A stretch of 12,663 bases of DNA from Solirubrobacteraceae bacterium (GTDB taxonomy: Bacteria; Actinomycetota; Thermoleophilia; Solirubrobacterales; Solirubrobacteraceae). The translations under genes were made by a program, and so were the position numbers. This document shows positions 1 to 7,696 of the stretch, one piece after another (position 1 is the stretch's first letter; each line of letters opens with the position of its first letter). The DNA is taken from positions 1-12,663 of the forward strand of contig JASHQV010000124.1 in assembly GCA_030038955.1 (NCBI GenBank), written 5' to 3'. The notes below the pieces were generated by a model. The model was given only the letters and a program-made list of their open reading frames with translations. It was not told where the DNA came from and made no database searches.

Positions 1-792
1 GTAAACCCAGGGAAACATGGCCACAAACACCGTGATCAGTAGGATGACTCCCCACAGCTCGACCAACCGCCGCAGCGATGGCAACACGACGAACCGGAGT
101 CGCTGCCACCACCCGGCCCCGTCGATCTCGGCCACCTCGAAGAGCTCGGGTGGGATGGCTGAGAGCCCGGCTGAGAAGATGATGATCCCGGTTCCGACGG
201 TGGCCCAGCCGACAACCACGATTAGGACGGGCTTGACCAGGCTAGCGTCGACGAGCCAATCCGGCGGCGAATGCCAGCCGAGGCTGTGGAGGAAGGCGGT
301 CAGCGGTCCCTCGGGACCCAGGATCAGCGTGAACAGAATCCCGATCAACGCCGGAGACGCGGTGGCCGGGAAGAAGAACACCGCCCGGAACAGGCCGCTG
401 AACGGAACCTTCTCGTAGAGCAGGAACGACAACGCGAGAGGGATCGCAATCCAAAATGGCACGCCGAGCAGGAGGATCCCCTCGTTCTTCAAGATCTGCC
501 AGAAGACTGGAGAGTTCACGAGCTCCGAATAGTTCTGGAACCCGATGAACGGGCTCGGATAGCCAGGGTTCCACTGGGTGAAAGAGTGCACGATGGCGAC
601 TACGGTGGGCGCCAGGATCAGCGGTCCGATCAAAGCCACGACCGGGAGCAGGAATGGGATCTCATTGACCGCACGACGTACGCCGCCCCACCACCTACGC
701 CCTGCGGGAGGTGGTCCCTGATCCTCTACTGCGGCCGGCGCCACGTTCTCCAGGGAGGTCGCGGAGTACGTCAGCGGTGGCGTCGCGCTCAT
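1..792 (-). CDS. ABC sugar transporter permease, MalF/UgpA type (3' end outside window)
   Basis: Inner-membrane permease of a carbohydrate ABC importer; 264 residues are visible and the frame is open to the left edge. After a polar N terminus of about 45 residues there are hydrophobic segments near 46-70, 103-125, 134-158, 188-212 and 246-262, as expected for a binding-protein-dependent permease. The cytoplasmic EAA loop that docks on the ATPase is clear at 219-241 (EVAEIDGAGWWQ, then a VVLPSLR ending). The start ATG overlaps the stop of the upstream dehydrogenase (ATGA, 789-792), so translation is probably coupled. Family members are about 290-310 residues, so only the last 30-50 are missing. 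A second, MalG-type permease would be expected further left, but that is inference. The transported substrate cannot be read from the sequence. Confidence 0.93.
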   Translation of the reverse strand, partial: MSATPPLTYSATSLENVAPAAVEDQGPPPAGRRWWGGVRRAVNEIPFLLPVVALIGPLILAPTVVAIVHSFTQWNPGYPSPFIGFQNYSELVNSPVFWQILKNEGILLLGVPFWIAIPLALSFLLYEKVPFSGLFRAVFFFPATASPALIGILFTLILGPEGPLTAFLHSLGWHSPPDWLVDASLVKPVLIVVVGWATVGTGIIIFSAGLSAIPPELFEVAEIDGAGWWQRLRFVVLPSLRRLVELWGVILLITVFVAMFPWVY

Positions 793-1919
793 GATGCAGC
801 GAGCCCTCCGGTCAGGGTCCCGCCTTCCTGAGGCGATTCCAGCTCGTCAAGCGGAAACCGCACGCCGAGCGTCTCACCGAGCTCGCAGAGCGAATCGACC
901 AAGTCACGTCGCAGTGGCACTCGCCCCTCGAGCGCCTGAGCGAGGGAGAACTCTAGTTCGCCGGGAACGAACGCTCGCGCTCCGTCGCCGTCTCCACTGG
1001 CATGCACCGCGTCGATGAGCGACGCGACCCGCTCTTGGAAGTCCTCGGGGTCGGTCAGACCAACCGAGTAAATAGCAACGACGATCACACCGAGGTCCTG
1101 CGGCGTTTCCGTCGCGGAATCGAACGGCGGGATGAACGGACTCGTGGTTGCCCCGGCCAGTGCGGCCATAACATCGATCATGAAGGCCAGGCCGAACCCC
1201 TTGGGCCCACCCGCCGGCATCAGTGCGCCCTGGAGCGCACTTCTTGGATCTGTGGTTGGCTGTCCGAGCTCATCGACCGCCCAATCATCCGGGATCCGTC
1301 GTCCCTCGTCACGCGCTCGAACGATCTTTCCATAGGCCGTCGCGCTGGTCGCCATGTCCAGCAGCGCATAGCTGCCGGGAACCGCGATGGCGAGCGGGTT
1401 CGTCCCAAGGACGGGAACGGCACCGCCCGGCGCGCACATGACCGCGTCGGTGTTGCAAGCAACGAAGCCGATGCAGTTCTCACGCGCCGCCAGGCTCGCG
1501 TAGTAACCCACCGCCCCGATATCGTTGACAGCACGGGCGAGGCTCAGCCCGACGCCATGCTCTCGGGCCCTCGAGACCGCAGTGCGCGTGGCAAGGACGG
1601 CGGTTACGGCGCCTGGAGCGTCACACCCGTCGATCACACCCACCGCGCCTCTGTTGACCACCTCTACCGGGCGTCCGTCGACCCTGATCCCGCCCTCGGC
1701 GATCCTCCGAACATAGAGCGGCAGCCGCGCGACTCCATGGGTCGTGACGCCACGCCCGTCGGCAAACAGCAGGCTGTCGGTGACGGTGCGCGCATCCTCT
1801 GGCCGCAAGCCCGCCGCCTCGAGTGTCCGCGCCGTCCAGTCCGTCAGTGAGGATTCGGTGATGGTCTGGTCGGGCACGGAGGGGAGCGCCTGATGCGTCA
1901 TCGCTCCTGGCACTCCCAC
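789..1919 (-). CDS. Ldh2/malate-L-lactate dehydrogenase family oxidoreductase
   Basis: NAD(P)-dependent 2-hydroxyacid dehydrogenase of the Ldh2 family (relatives: malate, L-lactate, ureidoglycolate, sulfolactate and 2,3-diketo-L-gulonate reductases); probably cytoplasmic. Family marks in order are GRGVTTHGVARLP (56-67) with the presumed catalytic His61, GYYASLAARE (138-147), a CAPGG...LGTNPLAIAVPGS nucleotide-binding stretch (162-183) and PAGGPKGFGLAFMIDV (235-250). The 376 residues start at GTG 1919; ATG 1901 (7 codons in) follows an AGGAG and is an equally good start. At 131-137 the usual S-N-H-F-G reads V-N-D-I-G, so a normally conserved His is Asp. The gene sits between the binding protein and the permease, 134 bp from the former and overlapping the latter by 4 bp. 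This suggests it acts on the imported compound or a product of it. Substrate unknown. Confidence 0.9.
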   Translation of the reverse strand: MGVPGAMTHQALPSVPDQTITESSLTDWTARTLEAAGLRPEDARTVTDSLLFADGRGVTTHGVARLPLYVRRIAEGGIRVDGRPVEVVNRGAVGVIDGCDAPGAVTAVLATRTAVSRAREHGVGLSLARAVNDIGAVGYYASLAARENCIGFVACNTDAVMCAPGGAVPVLGTNPLAIAVPGSYALLDMATSATAYGKIVRARDEGRRIPDDWAVDELGQPTTDPRSALQGALMPAGGPKGFGLAFMIDVMAALAGATTSPFIPPFDSATETPQDLGVIVVAIYSVGLTDPEDFQERVASLIDAVHASGDGDGARAFVPGELEFSLAQALEGRVPLRRDLVDSLCELGETLGVRFPLDELESPQEGGTLTGGLAAS

Positions 1920-1959
1920 ACTGCCCGACCCTCGGCCCTGGCCTGGCCGGTTTCGGCGT

Positions 1960-2036
1960 CCTGATGACCCATCCGGGACCTCCCACGTGGAGCCATCAGG
2001 TGTCCATTTGATGACAGATCACGGACCTAGACCGTG
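1960..2036. repeat. Nested inverted repeats between binding-protein and dehydrogenase genes
   Basis: Two dyads lie in the 134-bp gap. CCTGATG (1960-1966) pairs with CATCAGG (1994-2000) across a 27-nt loop that itself holds the palindrome CCACGTGG. CACGG (2020-2024) pairs with CCGTG (2032-2036) over 7 nt. Neither has a following T-tract, so they are not classic terminators. They would form stem-loops in the mRNA just after the binding-protein stop codon, where many importer operons have structures that keep binding-protein message high and downstream message low. That role is inferred from position only. Confidence 0.4.
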
Positions 2037-2053
2037 GCTACGCTGACACCGTC

Positions 2054-3430
2054 TCACCCAACGCCAGGGATGGGAGGCGCCTGCTCCTGGGCCGACTGGA
2101 CCTGCTGCATTGCGCTCCGCGGCGTCAGGGTACCGCTGATGATCTCCGGAATGGTCCGGTCATATGCAGGTTCGACGTTGGCCAAGAAGCCGATGTCCAC
2201 GACTCCCAGGTACTGCTTGGCGCTGTGGACCCAGCTCATGATCTGAGAGCCGGCTGCGTTCGGAGCGATCACCGAAGTCAGCGGGTCGTTGGGCACAAAC
2301 GCACTCGCCTTGAATGCCGTGGCCTGACTGCTCTGGGTGGCGAGGAACTTGATGAACTGGAGAGCCTGTGCCGCATGAGGTGACCATTTGGTGATGCCCC
2401 ACGACACACCTCCCTCGGCCTCCATCTCCGGCTGTTTGAAGAGCGCGCCCGGGAGGACGGGCGGCAGGAAAGTACCGAGGTTACTACCCATTGACGCGAA
2501 CTGAGAGAAGTTGGCGTTGTTCGCCGAGAGGCCGAGGAAAATCGCGCCCTTGCCGGCTTGGAAGTTGTCCACGGCCTGCGGGAACAGAGTCAGACCCAGA
2601 GCGCCCGGCGTCATGTAACCGTCCTGGGACAGCTGGCGCATATAGGAGAGCGCTGTCTCGATTGGCTTGCTGGTCCATTGTGGGTGGCGGATGAATGCCA
2701 CCTGCTGGCTTGGGGTCATCAGCTGTGGGGCCCACACGCTGGCAAACCATTCGGCGTAGTACCCGTCCTTCCACCCTGCCGAGATGGGGACGATGCCATG
2801 ACTCTTCAGCGCGGCACAGTCGCTCACGAGCTGGGCCCATGTCGTCGGCGGCTGGTTCGGGTTCAACCCCGCCTTCTTGAAGTCGGCCTTGTTGTAATAG
2901 AAGACAACGTTCTGCTGTCCCCACGGCATAGCATACGGCGCGCCACTGTTACTCAGCCCGTAGCTGACCAGATTCCACTGCGTGAGTGACGATCGCTGCT
3001 GGGACGTGAAGCAACCGGCGAGATTGTCCAAGCCTTCGTAGTAGCTGAAGAGGAACGGGGACGTGTAGTTCTCGACGATGTCCGGCCCCTGCTTGGTCGT
3101 CATCGCCGTGCGCTCGAGGGTGAAGTATGTATTGAACGGCTGCACGATCCGCTTGACCTGGATGTCGGGATGTGTGCTGTTCCACTCCTTGACGAGGTCG
3201 GCGATTGCCGCGTTGGGGCTCCCCCAGTCCCACATCGTGAGGGTGACCTTGCCCTTGTCGGAGGCGCCCGACTTGGCCGCGCAGGCGGATCCCGAGGCCT
3301 TGGTGGGCCCTGCGGAAACGGCACTAGAACCCGAGGACCCGCAGCCGGCCAAAGCTGCCGTCAACAACAACGCCAACCCTGGGGCCGCCAGGCGCCGGAG
3401 TCGCAGCACTGCGATGGTGCGACCGCTCAT
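2054..3430 (-). CDS. Extracellular sugar-binding lipoprotein (solute-binding family 1)
   Basis: Substrate receptor of the ABC importer, anchored outside the cytoplasmic membrane. The N terminus has Arg residues (MSGRTIAVLRLRR), a hydrophobic stretch 15-27 and a lipobox L-A-G-C with Cys30 as lipidation site, then a Ser/Gly-rich linker. The mature part opens with VTLTMWDWGSPN (61-72), typical of family 1 binding proteins, and is rich in Trp and Tyr (MPWGQQNVVFYYN, GWKDGYYAEWF). At 458 residues it has the usual family length. The ATG has a good ribosome site (AGGAGA six bases upstream) and the promoter at 3481-3509. It is the first gene of the leftward unit with the dehydrogenase and permease, and divergent from the ATPase gene. 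Ligand class is sugar or sugar derivative by family only. Confidence 0.94.
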   Translation of the reverse strand: MSGRTIAVLRLRRLAAPGLALLLTAALAGCGSSGSSAVSAGPTKASGSACAAKSGASDKGKVTLTMWDWGSPNAAIADLVKEWNSTHPDIQVKRIVQPFNTYFTLERTAMTTKQGPDIVENYTSPFLFSYYEGLDNLAGCFTSQQRSSLTQWNLVSYGLSNSGAPYAMPWGQQNVVFYYNKADFKKAGLNPNQPPTTWAQLVSDCAALKSHGIVPISAGWKDGYYAEWFASVWAPQLMTPSQQVAFIRHPQWTSKPIETALSYMRQLSQDGYMTPGALGLTLFPQAVDNFQAGKGAIFLGLSANNANFSQFASMGSNLGTFLPPVLPGALFKQPEMEAEGGVSWGITKWSPHAAQALQFIKFLATQSSQATAFKASAFVPNDPLTSVIAPNAAGSQIMSWVHSAKQYLGVVDIGFLANVEPAYDRTIPEIISGTLTPRSAMQQVQSAQEQAPPIPGVG

Positions 3431-3458
3431 CTGTTCTCTCCTCTCCAGGTCACCAACT

Positions 3459-3509
3459 GAGATGATCTCCCAAAGAGCAGAACATATGGTATCTTGGCGA
3501 CGCTGTCAA
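3459..3509 (-). promoter_or_regulatory. Sigma70-like promoter of the binding-protein operon with a small dyad
   Basis: Read on the minus strand, a perfect TTGACA (3509-3504), exactly 17 bp, then TATGTT (3486-3481, four of six consensus bases). Transcription would begin near 3474, giving a leader of about 44 nt before the ATG at 3430. The dyad GAGAT-G-ATCTC (3459-3469) lies just downstream of that start and could be an operator. Which regulator binds it is not visible. No equally convincing promoter is seen for the divergent ATPase gene. Confidence 0.55.
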
Positions 3510-3618
3510 GCTGGCCGCCGACGGAGAGGCCGATCCGTCAGTTGTGAGCGTCCATCCCGATCCCTGCGTACGCGGCAACGAAGACGTTGCGTGGGTGCGA
3601 CAACAGATCAAGGACCAA

Positions 3619-4758
3619 ATGACGATGAGCAATATCGTTCTCAACTCAGTGCACAAGCGGTTTCCCAATGGGGCAGAGGCGCTCACCGACCTCTCCCTTG
3701 AGGTTCCGGATGGTCAGTTCATGGTGCTCGTCGGCCCCTCGGGGTGCGGGAAGACCACGGCGCTACGGCTCGTGGCGGGGCTGGAGCGGCCCAGCTCCGG
3801 GACGATCCAGATTGGCGATCGTGTGGTCAACGAGCTTCCACCGAAGAGCCGCGATATTGCGATGGTGTTCCAGAGCTACGGGCTCTACCCCCACATGACC
3901 GTACGCGAGAACCTTGGCTTTGGCCTACGTCTGCGCAAGGTCCCGCGCAAGGAGCGCGACAGGCGAGCGGAGGCGGTCGCCCGCGTGCTCGGACTGGAGG
4001 ATCTGCTGGAACGCCGGCCTGGCGCCCTGTCCGGCGGCCAGCGACAGCGCGTCGCCATGGGGCGAGCGATGGTGCGAGAGCCGCAGGCCTTCCTGCTGGA
4101 TGAGCCCCTGTCGAACTTGGACGCGAAGCTCCGGGTCGAGCTCCGCGCGGAGCTCGCGACGCTTCATCAGCGGCTTGGCAGGACGACCATCTACGTGACC
4201 CATGACCAGGTCGAAGCAATGACCCTCGGGCAGCAGGTGGCGGTGATGAAGGATGGCCAACTGCAGCAGGTGGATGCACCGCAGGCGCTTTACGAGGAGC
4301 CAGTCAACGTCTTCGTGGCCGGGTTCATCGGCTCGCCGCCGATGAACTTCGCCACCGCCGAGCTTATCCGGGACTCGGGTCTTGCGGTGGTGTTTGGCTC
4401 GCACCGCCTCGAGCTCCCAAGCGAGTTCGGATCGGGGCGCCCGGCGCTCAGCCGCTACCTCGGCAAGCATGTGATTATCGGCATCCGCCCCTCGGACTTC
4501 GCGGCGGCAAACGGCGATCAGGCACAGCAGCAGGCCGAGATGAACGTCGATGTCGCGGTCGTCGAGGCACTCGGAGCCGAGACCGACATCGTGTTCGCCG
4601 CGCCTCCGCTGGAGACCGAGCTCGTGTCTCACCGGGGCGTCTGGGCTGCGCGCGTATCGCACCAAACGCGATCAGCACCTGGCGAGGCAATCTGTCTCTC
4701 GGTCGACACGAGCGCCATGTACTTCTTCGATCCTCAAACCGGAAAGGCCATCGGCTGA
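3619..4758 (+). CDS. ABC sugar transporter ATPase, MalK/UgpC/MsmX type
   Basis: Cytoplasmic ATPase powering the carbohydrate importer. Counting from ATG 3619: Walker A GPSGCGKTT (39-47), Q-loop VFQSYGLYPHMTV (Gln85), signature LSGGQRQRVAMGRA (137-150), Walker B AFLLDEP (157-163), D-loop SNLDAKLR and H-loop YVTHDQ (His195). About 140 residues follow, matching the TOBE/MalK regulatory domain; total 379, normal for the group. ATG 3619 has AAGGA four bases upstream. A GTG at 3544 would add 25 residues without family counterpart and is unlikely; ATG 3625 is an alternative. It heads the rightward unit with the catabolic enzymes, while its binding protein and permease lie on the divergent strand. 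Some ATPases of this type serve several importers, so exclusive partnership is inferred. Confidence 0.95.
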   Translation: MTMSNIVLNSVHKRFPNGAEALTDLSLEVPDGQFMVLVGPSGCGKTTALRLVAGLERPSSGTIQIGDRVVNELPPKSRDIAMVFQSYGLYPHMTVRENLGFGLRLRKVPRKERDRRAEAVARVLGLEDLLERRPGALSGGQRQRVAMGRAMVREPQAFLLDEPLSNLDAKLRVELRAELATLHQRLGRTTIYVTHDQVEAMTLGQQVAVMKDGQLQQVDAPQALYEEPVNVFVAGFIGSPPMNFATAELIRDSGLAVVFGSHRLELPSEFGSGRPALSRYLGKHVIIGIRPSDFAAANGDQAQQQAEMNVDVAVVEALGAETDIVFAAPPLETELVSHRGVWAARVSHQTRSAPGEAICLSVDTSAMYFFDPQTGKAIG

Positions 4759-4805
4759 TGGTCGGGCTGATGCAGTCTCGTCGAGTCCAGGCAAAGGAGA
4801 CGTGA

Positions 4806-5555
4806 ATGGGTAGTGGTCAGGTCGTGCTGGTCACAGGAGCGGCGTCGGGGATCGGTGCGGCGACGGCACGCGCGTTTGCGGCCCGGGGCGACCGAGTGGT
4901 TCTCGCCGACCTGAACGCCGAGGGCCTCGAGGACATCGCGACAAGCCTGGCGGATCCGGCCGAGCACCTCGCTCTTCCGGTCGATCTGACCGATTCGACG
5001 GCGACGGACGCGCTGGTCGCGCGCGCGGTCGATCGGTTCGGCGCCCTGGATGCCGTCCACGCCAACGCTGGCATCTGCCCGCCCGAGCGCCCCTTCACGG
5101 AGACGTCCCCAGCGTTAGCGGAGCGGATCCTCGACGTCAACGTCAAGGGCACCTTCAACACGCTGCGTTCCGCGATCCCGTCGGTGCGTGACGGCGGTGC
5201 CGTGGTCATCACCGCGTCCGACTCAGGTCTGCTGGCCCACCCCGGCGCCGCCGTGTATGCCGCCAGCAAGATCGCCTTGATCGGCCTCGGTCGCTGCCTC
5301 GCCGCGGAGCTGGCCTCCCGACGCGTGCGCGTGAATATGGTGTGTCCGGGCGGCGTGGACACGCCGTTGACGCGGGGTGCCTACGGGGAGACGGCCGACG
5401 AGGTCATTCACGACTACACGCTCACCAACCCGCTGGGGCGGATTGCGACCGCGGAGGACATCGCGCACGCGGTGCTGTTCCTGACCGATGCCTTACATGT
5501 GACCGGCGTCTCGCTGCGCGTCGACGGCGGTGACGGACTGATGGGAGCACTGTGA
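4806..5555 (+). CDS. Short-chain dehydrogenase/reductase (classical SDR)
   Basis: Cytoplasmic NAD(P)-dependent alcohol/ketone oxidoreductase of 249 residues, the standard length. Cofactor motif TGAASGIG (10-17); Asp35 after the second strand favours NAD over NADP. NAG is at 87-89, and the catalytic set is Asn112, Ser138, Tyr151 and Lys155 (YAASK). The CPGGVDTPLTRG stretch (about 178-189) is the usual PG loop, and the C terminus ends in GVSLRVDGGDGLMGAL. A strong ribosome site (AAAGGAGA) precedes the ATG. It lies 47 bp after the ATPase gene and overlaps the aldo/keto reductase by 4 bp. In oxidative sugar pathways such an SDR may oxidise a 2-keto-3-deoxy-acid or the sugar itself; which applies here is not decided by the sequence. 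Confidence 0.92.
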   Translation: MGSGQVVLVTGAASGIGAATARAFAARGDRVVLADLNAEGLEDIATSLADPAEHLALPVDLTDSTATDALVARAVDRFGALDAVHANAGICPPERPFTETSPALAERILDVNVKGTFNTLRSAIPSVRDGGAVVITASDSGLLAHPGAAVYAASKIALIGLGRCLAAELASRRVRVNMVCPGGVDTPLTRGAYGETADEVIHDYTLTNPLGRIATAEDIAHAVLFLTDALHVTGVSLRVDGGDGLMGAL

Positions 5556-6562
5556 CGGCTGCGCCGCTCGATGGGGAAATGATCAGTCCGATCGGGCTGG
5601 GCAGCTGGGCGATGGGCGGGACGGGTTGGCCGGCCTCGCTCGGCTCACAGGAGGACCGCGCCTCGATCGCGACGATGGAGGCCGCCGCGGCCGCCGGCAT
5701 CGGCTGGATCGACACCGCGCCCTATTACGGCCTCGGCCACGCCGAGGAGATCATCGGCCGGTACCTCGCGGCCGTCACGGCAGAGGAACGTCCGATGGTG
5801 TTCACAAAGTGCGGCATCATCTGGGAGTCGGCGGCGGTGCAGCCGAAGGAGATCCTCACACCACGCAGCATCCGCCGGGAAGTCGAGGAGTCTCTCCGAC
5901 GCCTCGGGATCGACCGGCTTGACCTGCTCCAGGTTCACTGGCCTGCGACTGATGGTACTCCGATCGAGGAGTCGTGGGCGACGCTTGCCGAGTTGGTCGA
6001 CGAGGGCAAGACTCGCTGGATCGGCGTGTCTAACTTCGACGTGGAACTGCTCCAGGCGTGCGAGCGGATTCGTCACGTGGACACGCTCCAGCCGCCGTTC
6101 TCGCTGCTGCGACGTAATGCCGGCGCTGAGTTGATCCCATGGTGCCGCGATCACGGCACCGCGGTGCTCGCCTATAGCCCGCTGGAGTCTGGGCTGCTGG
6201 CTGGGTCATACACCCGTGAGCGCGTGGCGAGGCTGGCGCCCGGCGATGTGCGCCTGGAACGCGAGGAGGTCTTCTGTGAACCCGCGCTCAGCCGCAATCT
6301 CGAGTTCGTCGCGGCTCTCGCCCACGTTGCCGCCCGCCTCGAACTCACGCTCGCGGAGCTCACCGCCGCCTGGGTGCTCGCCTGGCCCGGCATCACCGGT
6401 GCGATCCTCGGCGCGCGGACCCCACGCCAGCTCCAGCAGTGGATGCGGGCGGCGTCGGTGCGTCTGGATGACGAGACCCTCTCTGAGATTGCCGGCCTGC
6501 TCGTCGCCTCGGACGCCGGCTGTGGGCCGATCTCACCTGACCCCTCGGTCGAGCTGCGATGA
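5552..6562 (+). CDS. Aldo/keto reductase (aldose dehydrogenase-like)
   Basis: NAD(P)-dependent oxidoreductase with an (alpha/beta)8 barrel, 336 residues. The catalytic tetrad is visible: Asp54 and Tyr59 (IDTAPYYG), Lys86 (VFTKCG) and His129 (LLQVHWP). GVSNF (158-162) and AYSPLESGLL (207-216) are further family marks, and LGARTPRQLQQ near residue 290 fits the cofactor-binding end. Start GTG 5552 overlaps the SDR stop (GTGA), implying coupled translation. Relatives include L-fucose, D-threo-aldose and galactose dehydrogenases, which oxidise an aldose to a lactone. With a dehydratase gene next, that role is a reasonable inference but not proven. Confidence 0.92.
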   Translation: MTAAPLDGEMISPIGLGSWAMGGTGWPASLGSQEDRASIATMEAAAAAGIGWIDTAPYYGLGHAEEIIGRYLAAVTAEERPMVFTKCGIIWESAAVQPKEILTPRSIRREVEESLRRLGIDRLDLLQVHWPATDGTPIEESWATLAELVDEGKTRWIGVSNFDVELLQACERIRHVDTLQPPFSLLRRNAGAELIPWCRDHGTAVLAYSPLESGLLAGSYTRERVARLAPGDVRLEREEVFCEPALSRNLEFVAALAHVAARLELTLAELTAAWVLAWPGITGAILGARTPRQLQQWMRAASVRLDDETLSEIAGLLVASDAGCGPISPDPSVELR

Positions 6563-6592
6563 GACGCGGGTACCCAACGTGAAGGGAGTGAC

Positions 6593-7675
6593 ATGAGGAT
6601 TACTGCAGTCGAGGCGTACCCGGTCGTCGAGCCTGTGATGACGCCATACTCCTGGCGCGACGGATTACCCAGCAGTCCGGACGAGTATCAGATCACGTGG
6701 CTGCGCATTGCCACCGACGAAGACCTCGACGGCTACACTTACATCGACCGAGGTGCGATCGCCGTCGACCTGATTGAGCGCTGCCTCCGTCCGCTGCTGA
6801 TGGGGCAGGACCCGCTCAAGAAGGAATTACTTTGGCATCTGGTTTGGGAGCTGGACCGGATCGAGGAGCTCCCGATCTACGTGCTCGGAGCAGCCGACAC
6901 GGCGCTGTGGGACATTACCGCCAAGGCTGCGGGGCTGCCGCTCCACGTCCTTCTTGGTGGCTGCCGGGACGCCGTGCCGGCGTATGCGAGCACAGCCACA
7001 TTCGCCACCACCGAGGAGTTCCTGGAGGTGGCCGACCAGTGCCTGGAATTCGGCTTCAAGGCGATCAAGCTCCACGCCTGGGGCAACAAGCGGCGGGATG
7101 CAGACCTCTGTCAGGCACTGCGTGCCCACGTCGGCCCCGAGATCGACCTGATGTACGACGGTTCCGCCGGCTTCGACCCGTACGAGGCGCTGTATGTCGG
7201 TCGCGCGTGCGAGGAGGCGGGATATCGCTGGTACGAGGAGCCTCTGCGCGAGTTCAGCATCTCCGCCTACCGTGGCCTATGTGACGCACTCGATATTCCG
7301 GTCCTGGCGGCTGAAACTGTTGATGGGTGTCACTACACTGCCGGTGAGTTCGTGCTGGCGGGGGCGGCCGACATGCTCCGCACGGGAGTCGATTTCCGCG
7401 GGGTAACCGGATCGCTCCGTGTCGCACACCTCGCAGACTGCTTCCAGATGTCGGCGGAGGTGCACGGAGGCGGACTGCCCAACCTGCATCTGGCTGCCGC
7501 ACTACGCAACAACACCTATTACGAGGCGATGGTCCTGAGCAATCCGATCCAAGTAGAGCCGGGAATTGATCCCCACGGACGCATTCGGCCGCCTGACGAA
7601 CCCGGGATCGGGTTCCCAGTCGACCTGAACTCGTTGCGTGCGGGGATATCGCCTCTGCGTGCATATCCGGTCTGA
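6593..7675 (+). CDS. Enolase-superfamily sugar-acid dehydratase (mandelate racemase subgroup-like)
   Basis: Mg2+-dependent enzyme of 360 residues that would abstract the proton alpha to a carboxylate, typically dehydrating an aldonate to a 2-keto-3-deoxy acid. The N-terminal capping domain (MRITAVEAYPVVEP) is followed by the barrel. Visible elements are LGAADTALWDITAKAAGLPL (98-117), the KxH acid/base motif Lys159-Leu-His161, metal ligands Asp189 (MYDG), Glu215 (YEEPL) and Glu241 (AAETVDG), and a likely Asp267-His291 dyad (GVDFRGVTG, EVHGGG). All catalytic positions appear intact. AAGGGAG sits a few bases before the ATG. It follows the aldo/keto reductase by 30 bp in the same unit. Substrate is not assignable by eye; L-fuconate, galactonate, gluconate and related acids are all possible. 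Confidence 0.88.
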   Translation: MRITAVEAYPVVEPVMTPYSWRDGLPSSPDEYQITWLRIATDEDLDGYTYIDRGAIAVDLIERCLRPLLMGQDPLKKELLWHLVWELDRIEELPIYVLGAADTALWDITAKAAGLPLHVLLGGCRDAVPAYASTATFATTEEFLEVADQCLEFGFKAIKLHAWGNKRRDADLCQALRAHVGPEIDLMYDGSAGFDPYEALYVGRACEEAGYRWYEEPLREFSISAYRGLCDALDIPVLAAETVDGCHYTAGEFVLAGAADMLRTGVDFRGVTGSLRVAHLADCFQMSAEVHGGGLPNLHLAAALRNNTYYEAMVLSNPIQVEPGIDPHGRIRPPDEPGIGFPVDLNSLRAGISPLRAYPV

Positions 7676-7696
7676 ACACGGAAACCGGGTGCGAGG

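Noticed and set aside
271..831. Long plus-strand open frame of 186 codons
   Set aside because: Antisense to the permease; Arg/Glu-rich composition with no family pattern, whereas the minus frame shows transmembrane segments and an EAA loop.
1002..1850. Plus-strand open frame of 282 codons
   Set aside because: Shadow of the Ldh2 gene in high-GC DNA; the opposite strand carries all family motifs.
3925..4665. Minus-strand open frame of 246 codons
   Set aside because: Antisense to the ATPase, rich in Arg, His and Leu, with no recognisable domain.
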